Assembly: GCF_001418085.1 (NCBI RefSeq)
Contig: NZ_LIQH01000036.1
Coordinates: 147,057-211,056, forward strand
Reading direction: 5' to 3'
From: Lacinutrix algicola
GTDB taxonomy: Bacteria > Bacteroidota > Bacteroidia > Flavobacteriales > Flavobacteriaceae
DNA length: 64,000 nt
Below the pieces are notes generated by a model that searched no databases, had not been told where the DNA came from, and saw only the letters and a list, made by a program, of their open reading frames with translations. Position numbers and translations under genes: made by a program. Positions 44,122 to 53,630 of the stretch are shown piece after piece (the first letter of the stretch is position 1; each line of letters opens with the position of its first letter).

Positions 44122-45164
44122 CTAGAGAAATTTTTCCAACCTTGGGCTGTAATAGGTATTTTAGTTTCTGCTCTTGTAACTAGATTTGCTCCTGCATTTT
44201 CTTCAGTTATAAATCCAATAACTGTTAAATTAGGATTTGCTTTAATTTTAGGAAAATCTTCTTGAGAAACTGTCATCAACAGTTCATAATCTTCACCTCC
44301 ATTTAAAGCCACAGTTGTACTGTCTATATTAAATTCTTCACAAGTTGAAATCACTTGAGGATCTAAAGGAATTTTATCCTCATATAAATCGCATCCTACA
44401 CCACTTGCTTTACAGATATGTAAAATCTCTGAAGACAAACCATCACTTACATCAATCATAGACGTCGGTTTTACATTTAAATCTTTAAGTAGTTTAACAA
44501 TATCTTGTCTCGCTTCTGGTTTTAACTGTCGCTCCATTACATAAGTGTAAGCATCCAAATCTGGTTGATTTTGTGGGTTTACTTTAAACACTTCTTTTTC
44601 ACGTTCCAAAATTTGAAGCCCCATATAAGCGCCTCCTAAATCACCAGTAACTACTAGTAAATCATTTGGTTTTGCTCCTTTTCTATACACTACATCTTCG
44701 GCATTAACTTCTCCAATAGCCGTTACAGAAATTATTAATCCAGAAGTAGATGATGTTGTATCTCCACCAACAACATCAACATTATATATTTTCGATGCTA
44801 AAGTAATCCCTTCATATATAGCCTCTAACGCTTCTAAAGGAAAACGATTAGAAACAGCTATAGATATTGTTACTTGAGTTGCTTTGGCATTCATAGCATA
44901 AACATCAGATAGGTTTACAACCACAGCTTTATAACCTAAATGCTTTAAAGGCACATAACTTAAATCGAAATGAACACCTTCAACTAGCATATCTGTTGTT
45001 ACTACAATTTGCTTGTTTTTAAAATTTAAAACGGCTGCATCATCTCCAATACTAGTTACAGTAGATTCTTGCTTTATCTCAAATTGCTTTGTAAGATGAT
45101 CTATTAGTCCAAATTCACCTAATTCACTTAATGGTGTACGTGCTTGATTTTTATCTTCTATCAT
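44118..45164 (-). CDS. thiL: Thiamine-monophosphate kinase
   Basis: 348 residues. It phosphorylates thiamine monophosphate to the active cofactor thiamine diphosphate. Conserved parts: LGEFGLIDHLTKQF at the start, SIGDDAAVLNF (Mg/ATP), TTDMLVEGVHFDLSYVP, VVNLSDVYAMNAKATQVTIS, VVGGDTTSSTSG, VTGDLGGAYMGLQIL, SMIDVSDGLSSEI and NGGEDYELLMTV. No TPP riboswitch is seen upstream. Its -7 element lies so close that the mRNA may be almost leaderless. Confidence 0.95.
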   Translation of the reverse strand: MIEDKNQARTPLSELGEFGLIDHLTKQFEIKQESTVTSIGDDAAVLNFKNKQIVVTTDMLVEGVHFDLSYVPLKHLGYKAVVVNLSDVYAMNAKATQVTISIAVSNRFPLEALEAIYEGITLASKIYNVDVVGGDTTSSTSGLIISVTAIGEVNAEDVVYRKGAKPNDLLVVTGDLGGAYMGLQILEREKEVFKVNPQNQPDLDAYTYVMERQLKPEARQDIVKLLKDLNVKPTSMIDVSDGLSSEILHICKASGVGCDLYEDKIPLDPQVISTCEEFNIDSTTVALNGGEDYELLMTVSQEDFPKIKANPNLTVIGFITEENAGANLVTRAETKIPITAQGWKNFSS

Positions 45165-45168
45165 AATG

Positions 45169-45176
45169 CAAAAATA
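45169..45176 (-). promoter_or_regulatory. TAnnTTTG element immediately before thiL
   Basis: On the minus strand TATTTTTG ends 4 nt before the thiL ATG (45164), which would place transcription start at or near the start codon. Confidence 0.45.
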
Positions 45177-45344
45177 AGAAGATGAATTAATAATTAGGGT
45201 AAATTAATATTTAATTGTTTATCTAATAGGAAGTAGATTTAAACAATACATAGGTTATTAATCCGTTTATTAAAAGCTAAATAAGGCTAAACCAACACAC
45301 TGGCTTTTTAACGTTACAAACCAGCGTTTTATCGTTTTTTTTCT

Positions 45345-45352
45345 TAGTTTTG
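45345..45352 (+). promoter_or_regulatory. TAnnTTTG element before the MbnP/MbnH-type operon
   Basis: TAGTTTTG, 61 bp before the first gene of the operon at 45414. Confidence 0.45.
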
Positions 45353-45413
45353 ATTTTGAAACAAATCACCTATTAGTGCTAAAAACAAATAAGCTCTAAA
45401 AAAAATTATTAAA

Positions 45414-47093
45414 ATGAAAATTATAAAAAAGAGTACTTCACTTATACTATTTTGCTTAGTAATGGCATTTGCTTTTAATAATTGTTCTAATGAAACCACA
45501 AACAATACTCCTGCTGCAGATACAGATGGAGATGGTATTCCTGACGCAACAGATAACTGTTTAGAAATAGCAAACGCAGATCAAGCAGATTTAGATGGTA
45601 ATGGTGTTGGTGATGTTTGTGATCCAGATGGTGATCAAGATGGTATTATTGATGCCCTAGACAATTGTCCTTTCTTCTCTAATCCTGACCAAACAGATAC
45701 AGATGGAGATGGTGTTGGTGATGCTTGTGAACAAGATGAAGATGAAGACGGTATTCCGGACGATGTTGACAACTGTCCAACAATTGCAAATTCAAACCAA
45801 TTAGATACAGATCAAGATGGAATGGGTAATGTTTGTGATGCAGATAATGATAACGATGGTATTGATGATATTATAGATAACTGTCCTTTAACAGCAAATC
45901 CTGATCAAGCAGATACAGATGGTGATGGTATTGGTGATGTTTGTGACTTCAACCCTCTTTTTCCATGTGAAAATGGAATGGCCGGAGACTACCCATGTAA
46001 TGGAATAGATTTATTATCTGTAATTGATTTACAAACTTTAGGAGGTAGCACAAATAGTGAAGGAAGTGATATTTGGGGATGGACAGACCCAACAAACAAT
46101 AATGAATATGCTATAATTGCACTATCAAACACTACCGCTTTTGTAGATGTTACAGATCCTGTAAATCCAATGTTTTTAGGGAGATTAAATTCTAACGCAG
46201 GATCAAACGCTTGGAGAGATGTTAAAGTATATAATAACCATGCTTTTATTGTTGCCGATAATGTAGGAGCACATGGTATGCAAGTTTTCGATCTAACAAG
46301 ATTAAGAAACGTTACAAATGCTCCAGAAACTTTTACTGCTGATGCTATTTATACAGGTGTTGGAAGCTGCCATAACATTGTAATAAACGAAAACGAAGGT
46401 GTTGCCTATTTAGTAGGTTGCAACTCAACTAATGGTGGAGGACCTGTTTTTGTTGACATTACAAACCCAACGAACCCAACATTTTTAGGCGATTATACTG
46501 CTGGAGGATATTCTCATGATGCACAAGTAGTAACCTATAATGGTCCAGATACAGATTATACTGGAAGACAAATTTACGTTGGAAGTAATGGTAATACAGA
46601 TAAAGTTGTAATTCTAGATGTTACAGATAAAAATGATGTAGTCCCAATTAGCGAATTTACATATCCACAAACAGCCTACGCACATCAAGGTTGGTTTACA
46701 GAGGACCAAGCTTATTTTATTTTAGGTGATGAGCTAGACGAGCAAGGCTTTGGCTTTAATACTAAAACTTTAGTTTTCGATTTTACAGATTTAGACAACC
46801 CTTCTTTATCTTCATCTTATTTTGGACCAACTGAAGCAATCGACCACAATGGTTATGTAAAAGGAAATGAATACTACTTAGCTAACTATAGAGCTGGATT
46901 AAGAATATTAGATATTTCAAATATTTCTTCAGCAACCAATGCAATGACAGAAACAGCTTTTTTCGATACATTCCCATCTAGTAACAGTGCTAATTTTAAT
47001 GGCGTATGGAGTGTTTACCCATATTTTGCTAGTGGAAATATTATTATTAGCGATATTGAAGGTGGCCTATTTGTAGTTAGAAAAAGTAATTAA
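45414..47093 (+). CDS. Choice-of-anchor-B lipoprotein with thrombospondin type 3 repeats
   Basis: 559 residues. A signal peptide ends with a Cys in FNNCSNE, a probable lipobox. Residues ~35-180 hold four to five calcium-binding TSP3 repeats ([44 protein letters not shown]). The remainder reads as a choice-of-anchor-B (LVIVD-repeat) propeller: [73 protein letters not shown] and [20 protein letters not shown]. Surface-located, binding role likely. It leads an operon with an MbnP-like and an MbnH-like gene. Confidence 0.9.
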   Translation: MKIIKKSTSLILFCLVMAFAFNNCSNETTNNTPAADTDGDGIPDATDNCLEIANADQADLDGNGVGDVCDPDGDQDGIIDALDNCPFFSNPDQTDTDGDGVGDACEQDEDEDGIPDDVDNCPTIANSNQLDTDQDGMGNVCDADNDNDGIDDIIDNCPLTANPDQADTDGDGIGDVCDFNPLFPCENGMAGDYPCNGIDLLSVIDLQTLGGSTNSEGSDIWGWTDPTNNNEYAIIALSNTTAFVDVTDPVNPMFLGRLNSNAGSNAWRDVKVYNNHAFIVADNVGAHGMQVFDLTRLRNVTNAPETFTADAIYTGVGSCHNIVINENEGVAYLVGCNSTNGGGPVFVDITNPTNPTFLGDYTAGGYSHDAQVVTYNGPDTDYTGRQIYVGSNGNTDKVVILDVTDKNDVVPISEFTYPQTAYAHQGWFTEDQAYFILGDELDEQGFGFNTKTLVFDFTDLDNPSLSSSYFGPTEAIDHNGYVKGNEYYLANYRAGLRILDISNISSATNAMTETAFFDTFPSSNSANFNGVWSVYPYFASGNIIISDIEGGLFVVRKSN

Positions 47094-47103
47094 CACTATT
47101 TAA

Positions 47104-48447
47104 ATGAAAAGCAAAAGTGCTTTATTACTCTATTTATTTGTTTTTGCAATTGTAATAAGTTGTAAAAACGATGACGACAATATTGAAAGTAATACTGTTT
47201 TACCCTCTGGATTGGTATCATCTGTAAAAACTTACGGTGGTTCCAAAAACGACAGCGCTCAAGAAATTGTAAGCACTAACGATGGTGGCTATGCCGTTAT
47301 TGGTTTCACCCAAAGTGTGGATGGAGACATCACAGACAAGCAAAACGAAGTTTTTAATTTCTGGGTTTTAAAGTTTGATGAAGAAAATGAAGTACAATGG
47401 AATAAAACCTATGGCGGAACTGGAGATGATAAAGGACAAGACATTATACAAACTATAGACGGTGGTTATGCAGTTTTAGGATCAACCTTTAGTAACGATG
47501 GAGATGTTTCAAGTAATAATGGACAAAACGATTATTGGTTAGCAAAACTAGATGCTTCTGGTAATATTAGTTGGCAAAAATCTTTTGGATACCAAGGTGC
47601 AGATTATGGTATATCTGTAATTCAAACTAACGATACTGGTTATTTAGTAACTGGCGTTTTAGACGTTACAGGCTCTAATGGACAAGGCGACACCTCAAGG
47701 TTTAGTAACAAACATGCCGGCGGAGATTATTGGGCTATAAAACTAGATGCCTCAGGAAATACAGAATGGAGCAAATATTATGGTGGGTTATTAACAGATA
47801 CACCAGCAGGTGTAGTACAAACTGATGATAACGGCTATATATTGGTTGGAGGAACAGACAGTATGGATACTGATATTTCTAGCAACATTGGATCTTACGA
47901 TTTTTGGGCAGTTAAAATATCAGAAACTGGTGCTATTGTTTGGGAGAAATCTTTTGGAGGAGACGAAATAGACGAAGCTTGGTCGATTGTAAAATCAGGA
48001 GACGGAAACTTTTTAATTGTGGGAGACACTAGAAGTAACGATGTCGATATCTCTAATAACATTGGAGCCGCAGATATTTGGCTTATTAAAATTTCTCCTT
48101 TAGGCGAATTGCTTTGGGAAAAAACCTTAGGAGGTACAAACTTTGATGCCGCAAGAGACATTACAGCAACTCAAGATGGTGGTTTTTTAATTGCCGGAAG
48201 CTCTAGAAGTAACGATGTTGATGTTTCAGAAAACAAAGGTCAAAACGATGCTTGGGCTTTAAAAATAAATAGCACCGGTACTATAGAATGGGAAACAACT
48301 ATCGGTGGAACAAACATAGATTTTGCCTACGGAATTACAGAATTAAATAATAAAAAAGTAGTCGTGGTAGGAGACACTTACAGTAACGACATAGATATTA
48401 CAGAAAATAAAGGGTTCTCAGATTTACTGATTATCAATATTGATTAA
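47104..48447 (+). CDS. Lipoprotein of tandem ~60-residue propeller-type repeats
   Basis: 447 residues. Signal peptide with a Cys in IVISCKND. From ~residue 38 there are about seven repeats with the pattern KTYGG...D....I..T.DGGY...G.T.S.DGD...N.G..DYW..KLD.SGN..W, e.g. NKTYGGTGDDKGQDIIQTID, WEKSFGGDEIDEAWSIVKSG and WEKTLGGTNFDAARDITATQ. Each would form one blade of a beta-propeller. No catalytic residue is visible. It lies 10 bp after the TSP3 gene and 11 bp before the MbnP-like gene, so it is co-transcribed. Confidence 0.85.
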   Translation: MKSKSALLLYLFVFAIVISCKNDDDNIESNTVLPSGLVSSVKTYGGSKNDSAQEIVSTNDGGYAVIGFTQSVDGDITDKQNEVFNFWVLKFDEENEVQWNKTYGGTGDDKGQDIIQTIDGGYAVLGSTFSNDGDVSSNNGQNDYWLAKLDASGNISWQKSFGYQGADYGISVIQTNDTGYLVTGVLDVTGSNGQGDTSRFSNKHAGGDYWAIKLDASGNTEWSKYYGGLLTDTPAGVVQTDDNGYILVGGTDSMDTDISSNIGSYDFWAVKISETGAIVWEKSFGGDEIDEAWSIVKSGDGNFLIVGDTRSNDVDISNNIGAADIWLIKISPLGELLWEKTLGGTNFDAARDITATQDGGFLIAGSSRSNDVDVSENKGQNDAWALKINSTGTIEWETTIGGTNIDFAYGITELNNKKVVVVGDTYSNDIDITENKGFSDLLIINID

Positions 48448-48458
48448 AACAAAAAACA

Positions 48459-49250
48459 ATGAAAAGAATTTTTGCCTTATTAATTTTTACTACCATTACT
48501 TTAACATCATGTGGAGAAGATTTAGATGATAATTTAGTTGCAAAAACAGAAGTTGAAACAACATTTAACTTCACACATAATTGGGATGATACTGCAGTAA
48601 CAAATTCAGACTTTAATACCGTTCAATATACCAATGCAAATGGTGAAATGCTGAGCATAGAAAAACTAAGATATTTAATATCGGATATTACTTTTTCTCG
48701 CGAAGGCGAAGAAGACATTGTTTTAGATATTTATAATCTGGTCGATGTTACCAATAACAACAATTTATCTTTTACTCCAGAAACTAAAATACCTACAGGA
48801 ACTTATACAAACGTTTCATTCACTTTTGGCTTTGATGCAGAAGATAATGTTGATGGCGCTTATTTAGATTTAAATTCTGAATCTTGGGCAGTACCAAACA
48901 CACCAATGTTAGGAAGTGTTGGCGGTTACCATTATATGCAATTAGAAGGTAAGTTTACAAATAGTACAACACCAGAAACTGGCTATGCATATCATACAAT
49001 TAGAGCTGCCGATGGTAGCGCAACTCCACCTACAATACAAGAAACAGCTATAAATGTAGACTTAGGTCCTGTTGTAATAATTAACGATACTAGTTTAGAA
49101 ATAAAAATGAACATTGCAGAGTGGTTTAAAAACACATACCAATGGGATTTAACACAATGGAATAATATGTTAATGCCAAATTTTCAAGCACAATTAAAAA
49201 TGAATGAAAATGGACAAAATGTTTTTAGCTTAGGAACAATTACACAATAA
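48459..49250 (+). CDS. MbnP-family lipoprotein
   Basis: 263 residues. Lipobox LTSC (Cys18). The mature domain matches the MbnP family: TFNFTHNWDD at the start, YTNANGEMLSIEKLRYLISDI, FTFGFDAEDNVDG, GGYHYMQLEGKF and a C-terminal AEWFKNTYQW. In methanobactin operons MbnP binds copper after its partner MbnH converts a tryptophan to kynurenine; conserved-looking Trp residues are present here. It is followed after one base by the MbnH-like gene. Copper binding is inferred from family and context only. Confidence 0.87.
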   Translation: MKRIFALLIFTTITLTSCGEDLDDNLVAKTEVETTFNFTHNWDDTAVTNSDFNTVQYTNANGEMLSIEKLRYLISDITFSREGEEDIVLDIYNLVDVTNNNNLSFTPETKIPTGTYTNVSFTFGFDAEDNVDGAYLDLNSESWAVPNTPMLGSVGGYHYMQLEGKFTNSTTPETGYAYHTIRAADGSATPPTIQETAINVDLGPVVIINDTSLEIKMNIAEWFKNTYQWDLTQWNNMLMPNFQAQLKMNENGQNVFSLGTITQ

Positions 49251-49251
49251 A

Positions 49252-50310
49252 ATGAAAAACGGGTTCATATATATATTACTTATAATTTCTATTTCGGCTT
49301 GTTCAAAAGACGAAATAGAAGTTTATGAACCTACTCCAATGCCACTATCTATTCCACAAATATTTTCACAAAATATAATTCCACCAGTAATACCAAATAA
49401 CAATCCACAAACGGTTCAAGGTGTTGCTTTAGGTAAAAAATTGTTTTTCGATAAAAAACTTTCTGGAAACGAAACAATGGCTTGCGCCAGTTGCCATTCT
49501 CCACAACATGCTTTTACAGATAGCACACCTACTAGCGTTGGTATAGACGGCACTTTTGGTTCAAGAAATTCTATGCCATTATTTAATTTAGCATGGAATT
49601 ATGGCGAACGTTTTACCTGGGATGGTAAAGAATTAAGTATCGAGCGCCAAGCTTTAGAACCTGTACAAAACCCAATAGAAATGCATAGCGATTGGGATGA
49701 TGTGGTTAACAAACTACAATCAGATCCGGAATATCCAGAACTATTTCGCCTTGCATTTAAAACAACTATAATTACAAAAGAATTAACCACAAAAGCTATT
49801 GCACAATTTGAACGCACACTAATCTCTGCAAACTCAAAATTCGACCGCTATTCTCTAGGTCAAGCAACACTTACACCTCAAGAGGAAAATGGTTTAAATG
49901 TTTTTTTAGATGAAACCAGAGGAGATTGCTTCCATTGCCATGGCAACCCAAACAATCCATTGTGGACAGATAATATTTTTCATAATAACGGTTTAGATTC
50001 TAATTTCACAGATCTAGGTTTAGGCGGAGTAACCGGAGATACAAACGATAACGGAAAGTTTAAAAGTCCATCATTAAGAAATCTAGCCTATACTGCTCCA
50101 TATATGCACGATGGTAGATTTAATACTATCGATGAGGTTATCGAATTTTATAGTACTGGCTTACAAACATCTTCTACAGTAGATCCTTTAATGAAAAAAG
50201 TTGCTCAAGGCGGTGTTAATCTTACAACTCAAGATAAAGCCGATTTAAAAGCTTTCCTACTAACATTATCGGACCCTTCATTTCTCACAAATCCCGACTT
50301 TCAAGAGTAA
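49252..50310 (+). CDS. MbnH/MauG-like dihaem cytochrome c peroxidase-family lipoprotein
   Basis: 352 residues. Lipobox ISAC (Cys17). Two c-type haem motifs: CASCH (78-82) and CFHCH (226-230). Further family parts: LGKKLFFDKKLSGNETMACA, QNPIEMHSDW, and the C-terminal YTAPYMHDGRFNTIDEVIEF with a Met that usually ligates haem. Members include cytochrome c peroxidase, MauG and MbnH; the latter two make high-valent iron that modifies a partner protein. Adjacency to an MbnP-like gene favours MbnH. Probably periplasmic. Final gene of the operon. Confidence 0.9.
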   Translation: MKNGFIYILLIISISACSKDEIEVYEPTPMPLSIPQIFSQNIIPPVIPNNNPQTVQGVALGKKLFFDKKLSGNETMACASCHSPQHAFTDSTPTSVGIDGTFGSRNSMPLFNLAWNYGERFTWDGKELSIERQALEPVQNPIEMHSDWDDVVNKLQSDPEYPELFRLAFKTTIITKELTTKAIAQFERTLISANSKFDRYSLGQATLTPQEENGLNVFLDETRGDCFHCHGNPNNPLWTDNIFHNNGLDSNFTDLGLGGVTGDTNDNGKFKSPSLRNLAYTAPYMHDGRFNTIDEVIEFYSTGLQTSSTVDPLMKKVAQGGVNLTTQDKADLKAFLLTLSDPSFLTNPDFQE

Positions 50311-50401
50311 GCATTTCCGAAGAAAATATTACATAGTATTTTACTATTAAACCATATGCTAATATAATGTTAGGTAGTGCGAAAAAAACAGACCAATATT
50401 G

Positions 50402-50409
50402 TATATTTG
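50402..50409 (+). promoter_or_regulatory. TAnnTTTG element of the suf operon
   Basis: TATATTTG, 31 bp before the first suf gene at 50441. Confidence 0.5.
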
Positions 50410-50440
50410 CAACCTATTTAGATAAACTCTATATAAGAAT

Positions 50441-50770
50441 ATGATAAAAGTTTCTGATACAGCTAAAAAGAAAGTCGTTGAATTAATGACTGACGATGGA
50501 TTTAATCCAACAGTAGATTACGTACGTGTTGGCGTTAAGAGTGGTGGCTGCTCTGGTTTATCTTACGATTTAAAATTTGATAAAACCAAAGAAGACGATG
50601 ATAAAGTTTTTGAAGATAATGATGTAAAAATTATAGTCGACAAAAAGAGTTTTTTATACCTTATTGGTACAACTTTAGAATATTCTGGTGGATTAAACGG
50701 AACTGGTTTCGTATTTAATAATCCTAACGCTAACCGAACATGCGGTTGCGGAGAATCATTCTCATTATAA
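50441..50770 (+). CDS. Iron-sulfur cluster assembly accessory protein (HesB/IscA/SufA)
   Basis: 109 residues. The three conserved Cys of A-type carriers are visible: one in KSGGCSGLSY (~36) and two in NRTCGCGESF near the C-terminus. It delivers Fe-S clusters from the SufBCD scaffold to target proteins. It is the first gene of the Suf cluster, 18 bp before sufB. Confidence 0.94.
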   Translation: MIKVSDTAKKKVVELMTDDGFNPTVDYVRVGVKSGGCSGLSYDLKFDKTKEDDDKVFEDNDVKIIVDKKSFLYLIGTTLEYSGGLNGTGFVFNNPNANRTCGCGESFSL

Positions 50771-50788
50771 AAATTGAACGAACGCATT

Positions 50789-52237
50789 ATGTCGAAATAT
50801 ACTGAAGACGATTTAAGAGAAGAACTTAAAACCAAAGAATACGAATACGGTTTTTTTACAGATATAGAATCTGAAACATTTCCTATTGGTTTAAACGAAG
50901 ATATTGTTCGCGCTATTTCTAAGAAAAAGGAAGAGCCAGAATGGATGACAGAATGGAGACTTGAAGCTTTTAAAGTTTGGCAAGCTATGGAAGAACCAGA
51001 CTGGGCTAACGTAAATTATACAAAGCCAGATTTTCAGGCTATTGCTTATTACTCTGCACCTGTTGCAGTAGATCCTAATAAAACATTAGACGATGTAGAT
51101 CCAGATTTACTAGCAATGTATAAAAAGCTAGGAATCTCTGTAGACGAGCAAAAGAAAATGAATAACGTAGCAATGGATATTGTTGTCGATTCCGTTTCTG
51201 TGGCTACTACATTCAAGAAAACATTAGCAGAAAAAGGTATTATTTTTATGCCAATTTCTGAAGCAATACAAGAACATCCAGAACTAGTTAGAAAATATAT
51301 TGGTACTATAGTGCCAACTACAGATAACTTTTATGCAGCTTTAAATTCAGCAGTATTTAGTGATGGTTCTTTTTGCTACATTCCAAAAGGTGTAAAATGC
51401 CCAATGGAATTATCTACATATTTTAGAATTAATCAAGGTGGAACAGGACAATTTGAACGCACATTACTTGTTGCAGACGAAGGTAGTTATGTTTCTTACC
51501 TAGAAGGTTGTACCGCTCCAAGTAGAGATGAAAACCAATTACATGCAGCAGTTGTAGAGCTTATTGCTCTTGACGATGCAGAAATAAAATATTCAACAGT
51601 ACAAAACTGGTATCCAGGAAATGCTGAAGGATTAGGTGGTGTTTATAACTTTGTAACTAAACGTGGTTTATGCGAGAAAAACGCTAAAATCTCTTGGACA
51701 CAAGTTGAAACAGGATCTGCAGTAACTTGGAAATATCCTTCTTGTATTTTAAAAGGTGATAACTCTGTGGGAGAATTTTATTCTATTGCAGTAACAAATA
51801 ATCACCAACAAGCAGATACTGGAACTAAAATGATTCATTTGGGAAAAAACACCAAATCGACTATTATCTCTAAAGGTATTTCGGCTGGAAAATCTCAAAA
51901 CTCATACAGAGGTTTAGTACATGTTAGTGCTCGTGCAGAAAACGCACGTAACTTCTCGCAATGTGATAGTTTATTAATGGGTAACGAATGTGGAGCACAC
52001 ACTTTTCCTTATATAGAAGCTAAAAACAAAAGTGCAATGATTGAGCACGAAGCTACAACTAGTAAAATTGGTGAAGACCAGATTTTCTACTGTAACCAAC
52101 GTGGTATAGATACAGAAAAAGCAATTGCATTAATTGTTAATGGTTTTAGTAAAGAAGTACTAAATAAATTACCAATGGAATTTGCTGTAGAAGCACAAAA
52201 ATTATTAGAAATTAGCCTTGAAGGCTCAGTAGGTTAA
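50789..52237 (+). CDS. sufB: Fe-S cluster assembly scaffold SufB
   Basis: 482 residues from the ATG at 50789; a TTG at 50774 is also in frame but less likely. Conserved stretches: [80 protein letters not shown] and [20 protein letters not shown]. SufB forms the scaffold with SufC and SufD on which [Fe-S] clusters are built in the cytoplasm. Confidence 0.97.
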   Translation: MSKYTEDDLREELKTKEYEYGFFTDIESETFPIGLNEDIVRAISKKKEEPEWMTEWRLEAFKVWQAMEEPDWANVNYTKPDFQAIAYYSAPVAVDPNKTLDDVDPDLLAMYKKLGISVDEQKKMNNVAMDIVVDSVSVATTFKKTLAEKGIIFMPISEAIQEHPELVRKYIGTIVPTTDNFYAALNSAVFSDGSFCYIPKGVKCPMELSTYFRINQGGTGQFERTLLVADEGSYVSYLEGCTAPSRDENQLHAAVVELIALDDAEIKYSTVQNWYPGNAEGLGGVYNFVTKRGLCEKNAKISWTQVETGSAVTWKYPSCILKGDNSVGEFYSIAVTNNHQQADTGTKMIHLGKNTKSTIISKGISAGKSQNSYRGLVHVSARAENARNFSQCDSLLMGNECGAHTFPYIEAKNKSAMIEHEATTSKIGEDQIFYCNQRGIDTEKAIALIVNGFSKEVLNKLPMEFAVEAQKLLEISLEGSVG

Positions 52238-52275
52238 GTTTAATTAAAACATTTCTGCTTAAACAGAAAATAATC

Positions 52276-52701
52276 ATGAAAAAAGCAATCTTACTATTAG
52301 TACTTATTATTAGTTTCTCATCTTGTGAAGACTTTAAAAAAGGAGTTAAAGATGGTTATAACGATGCAACTGTTGATGCCGATGGCGTAGACAGAACTCA
52401 AGCAAAAGATGGTTTAACAACTTTAAGTGGTGAGTTTTCATATTATGCAGATGCTGCTGTTTTACAAGTAGGAAACAGTGCTATTTATGGTGTTGTATTA
52501 AACGAAAAAATGCACGAATTACATACTATGGGAAAACCATATAGAACAGAAGATACCGACGGTATTCTAGTTCAAGTTCGTGGAAAAATCACACCTAAAG
52601 TTGAAGGCGAAGAAGGTTGGCCTTTTAATATTGACATTAAAGAAATTATTAGCGTAAAAGAACCTGCAGTAAAAAACGAGGTGATTAAAATTGGAAAATA
52701 A
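52276..52701 (+). CDS. Small lipoprotein embedded in the suf operon
   Basis: 141 residues. Lipobox FSSC (Cys17) after a clear signal peptide. The mature part starts [20 protein letters not shown] and continues as a beta-rich domain of ~90 residues ([40 protein letters not shown]) reminiscent of small OB-like folds. The family is not recognised. It is tightly placed between sufB and sufC: the sufC ATG is 5 bp after its stop. An exported lipoprotein in a cytoplasmic Fe-S pathway is odd. Confidence 0.75.
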   Translation: MKKAILLLVLIISFSSCEDFKKGVKDGYNDATVDADGVDRTQAKDGLTTLSGEFSYYADAAVLQVGNSAIYGVVLNEKMHELHTMGKPYRTEDTDGILVQVRGKITPKVEGEEGWPFNIDIKEIISVKEPAVKNEVIKIGK

Positions 52702-52705
52702 AACT

Positions 52706-53458
52706 ATGTTACAAATAAAAGATTTACACGCAAGTGTTGAAGATAAATCGATTTTAAAAGGAATTAACCTTGAAGTAAAAGCTGGAGAAGTACATGCTAT
52801 TATGGGACCTAATGGTTCTGGAAAAAGCACTTTAGCTTCAGTAATTGCTGGAAAAGAAGAATACCAAGTAGATAAAGGTCAAATACTTCTTGACGGTCAA
52901 GATATTGAAGAGTTAGCTGCTGAAGAGCGTGCTCATAAAGGTGTTTTCTTATCCTTTCAATATCCAGTAGAAATTCCTGGAGTTTCGGTAACTAACTTCA
53001 TCAAAACTGCTATTAACGAAACACGTAAAGCTAAAGGCTTAGAAGATATGCCTGCTAAAGACATGCTTAAAATGATTCGTGATAAAGCAGAATTGCTAGA
53101 AATAGACCGTAAGTTCCTATCGCGTTCGTTAAACGAAGGTTTTTCGGGAGGAGAAAAGAAACGTAACGAGATATTCCAAATGGCAATGTTAGAGCCAAAA
53201 TTAGCAATATTAGATGAAACAGATTCTGGTTTAGATATCGATGCTTTACGTATTGTCGCTAATGGTGTTAATAAATTAAAATCTAAAGACAATGCTGTTG
53301 TGTTAATTACACACTACCAACGTTTATTAGATTACATCGTTCCAGATTTTGTACACGTTTTATACAAAGGTCGTATTGTAAAGTCTGGCGGTAAAGAATT
53401 AGCGCATGAACTTGAAGAAAAAGGTTACGACTGGATTAAAGAAGAGGTAGACGCTTAG
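52706..53458 (+). CDS. sufC: Fe-S cluster assembly ATPase SufC
   Basis: 250 residues from the ATG at 52706 (a TTG at 52691 overlaps the preceding gene and is not preferred). ABC-type ATPase: Walker [12 protein letters not shown]-loop [12 protein letters not shown] typical of SufC, signature [11 protein letters not shown], Walker [13 protein letters not shown] and [11 protein letters not shown]. It powers cluster assembly on SufBD and is soluble, without membrane partner. Confidence 0.97.
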   Translation: MLQIKDLHASVEDKSILKGINLEVKAGEVHAIMGPNGSGKSTLASVIAGKEEYQVDKGQILLDGQDIEELAAEERAHKGVFLSFQYPVEIPGVSVTNFIKTAINETRKAKGLEDMPAKDMLKMIRDKAELLEIDRKFLSRSLNEGFSGGEKKRNEIFQMAMLEPKLAILDETDSGLDIDALRIVANGVNKLKSKDNAVVLITHYQRLLDYIVPDFVHVLYKGRIVKSGGKELAHELEEKGYDWIKEEVDA

Positions 53459-53466
53459 AATTAATT

Positions 53467-53630
53467 CGCAGTGGTCAGTTGCAGTTTGTAGTTGCAAACT
53501 CTTTGCTGATTACTCAATTTTTTTAGCTTTCAAAATGAACAGTTTTGTCATTCCTGCCCAGGCAGGAATCCACAACATAAAGTTCTAGATAAATTAAAAA
53601 GATTCCTGCCTTCGCAGGAATGACAGAATT
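53467..53630. repeat. REP/BIME-like palindromic repeat, copy 2, with direct repeats
   Basis: Palindromic arms at 53546-53572 and 53601-53625 match copy 1 at 15044-15122, with CCCAGG instead of CGAAGG in the left arm. Upstream, 53467-53511 is a CAGTTG/TAGTTG-type direct-repeat stretch often seen in flavobacterial spacers. The right arm ends 5 bp before the sufD start codon. Confidence 0.8.

Noticed and set aside
45500..45960. Regular repeats that could suggest a CRISPR array
   Set aside because: They are in-frame TSP3 repeats coding for Asp-rich calcium sites; lengths and sequences vary as coding repeats do.
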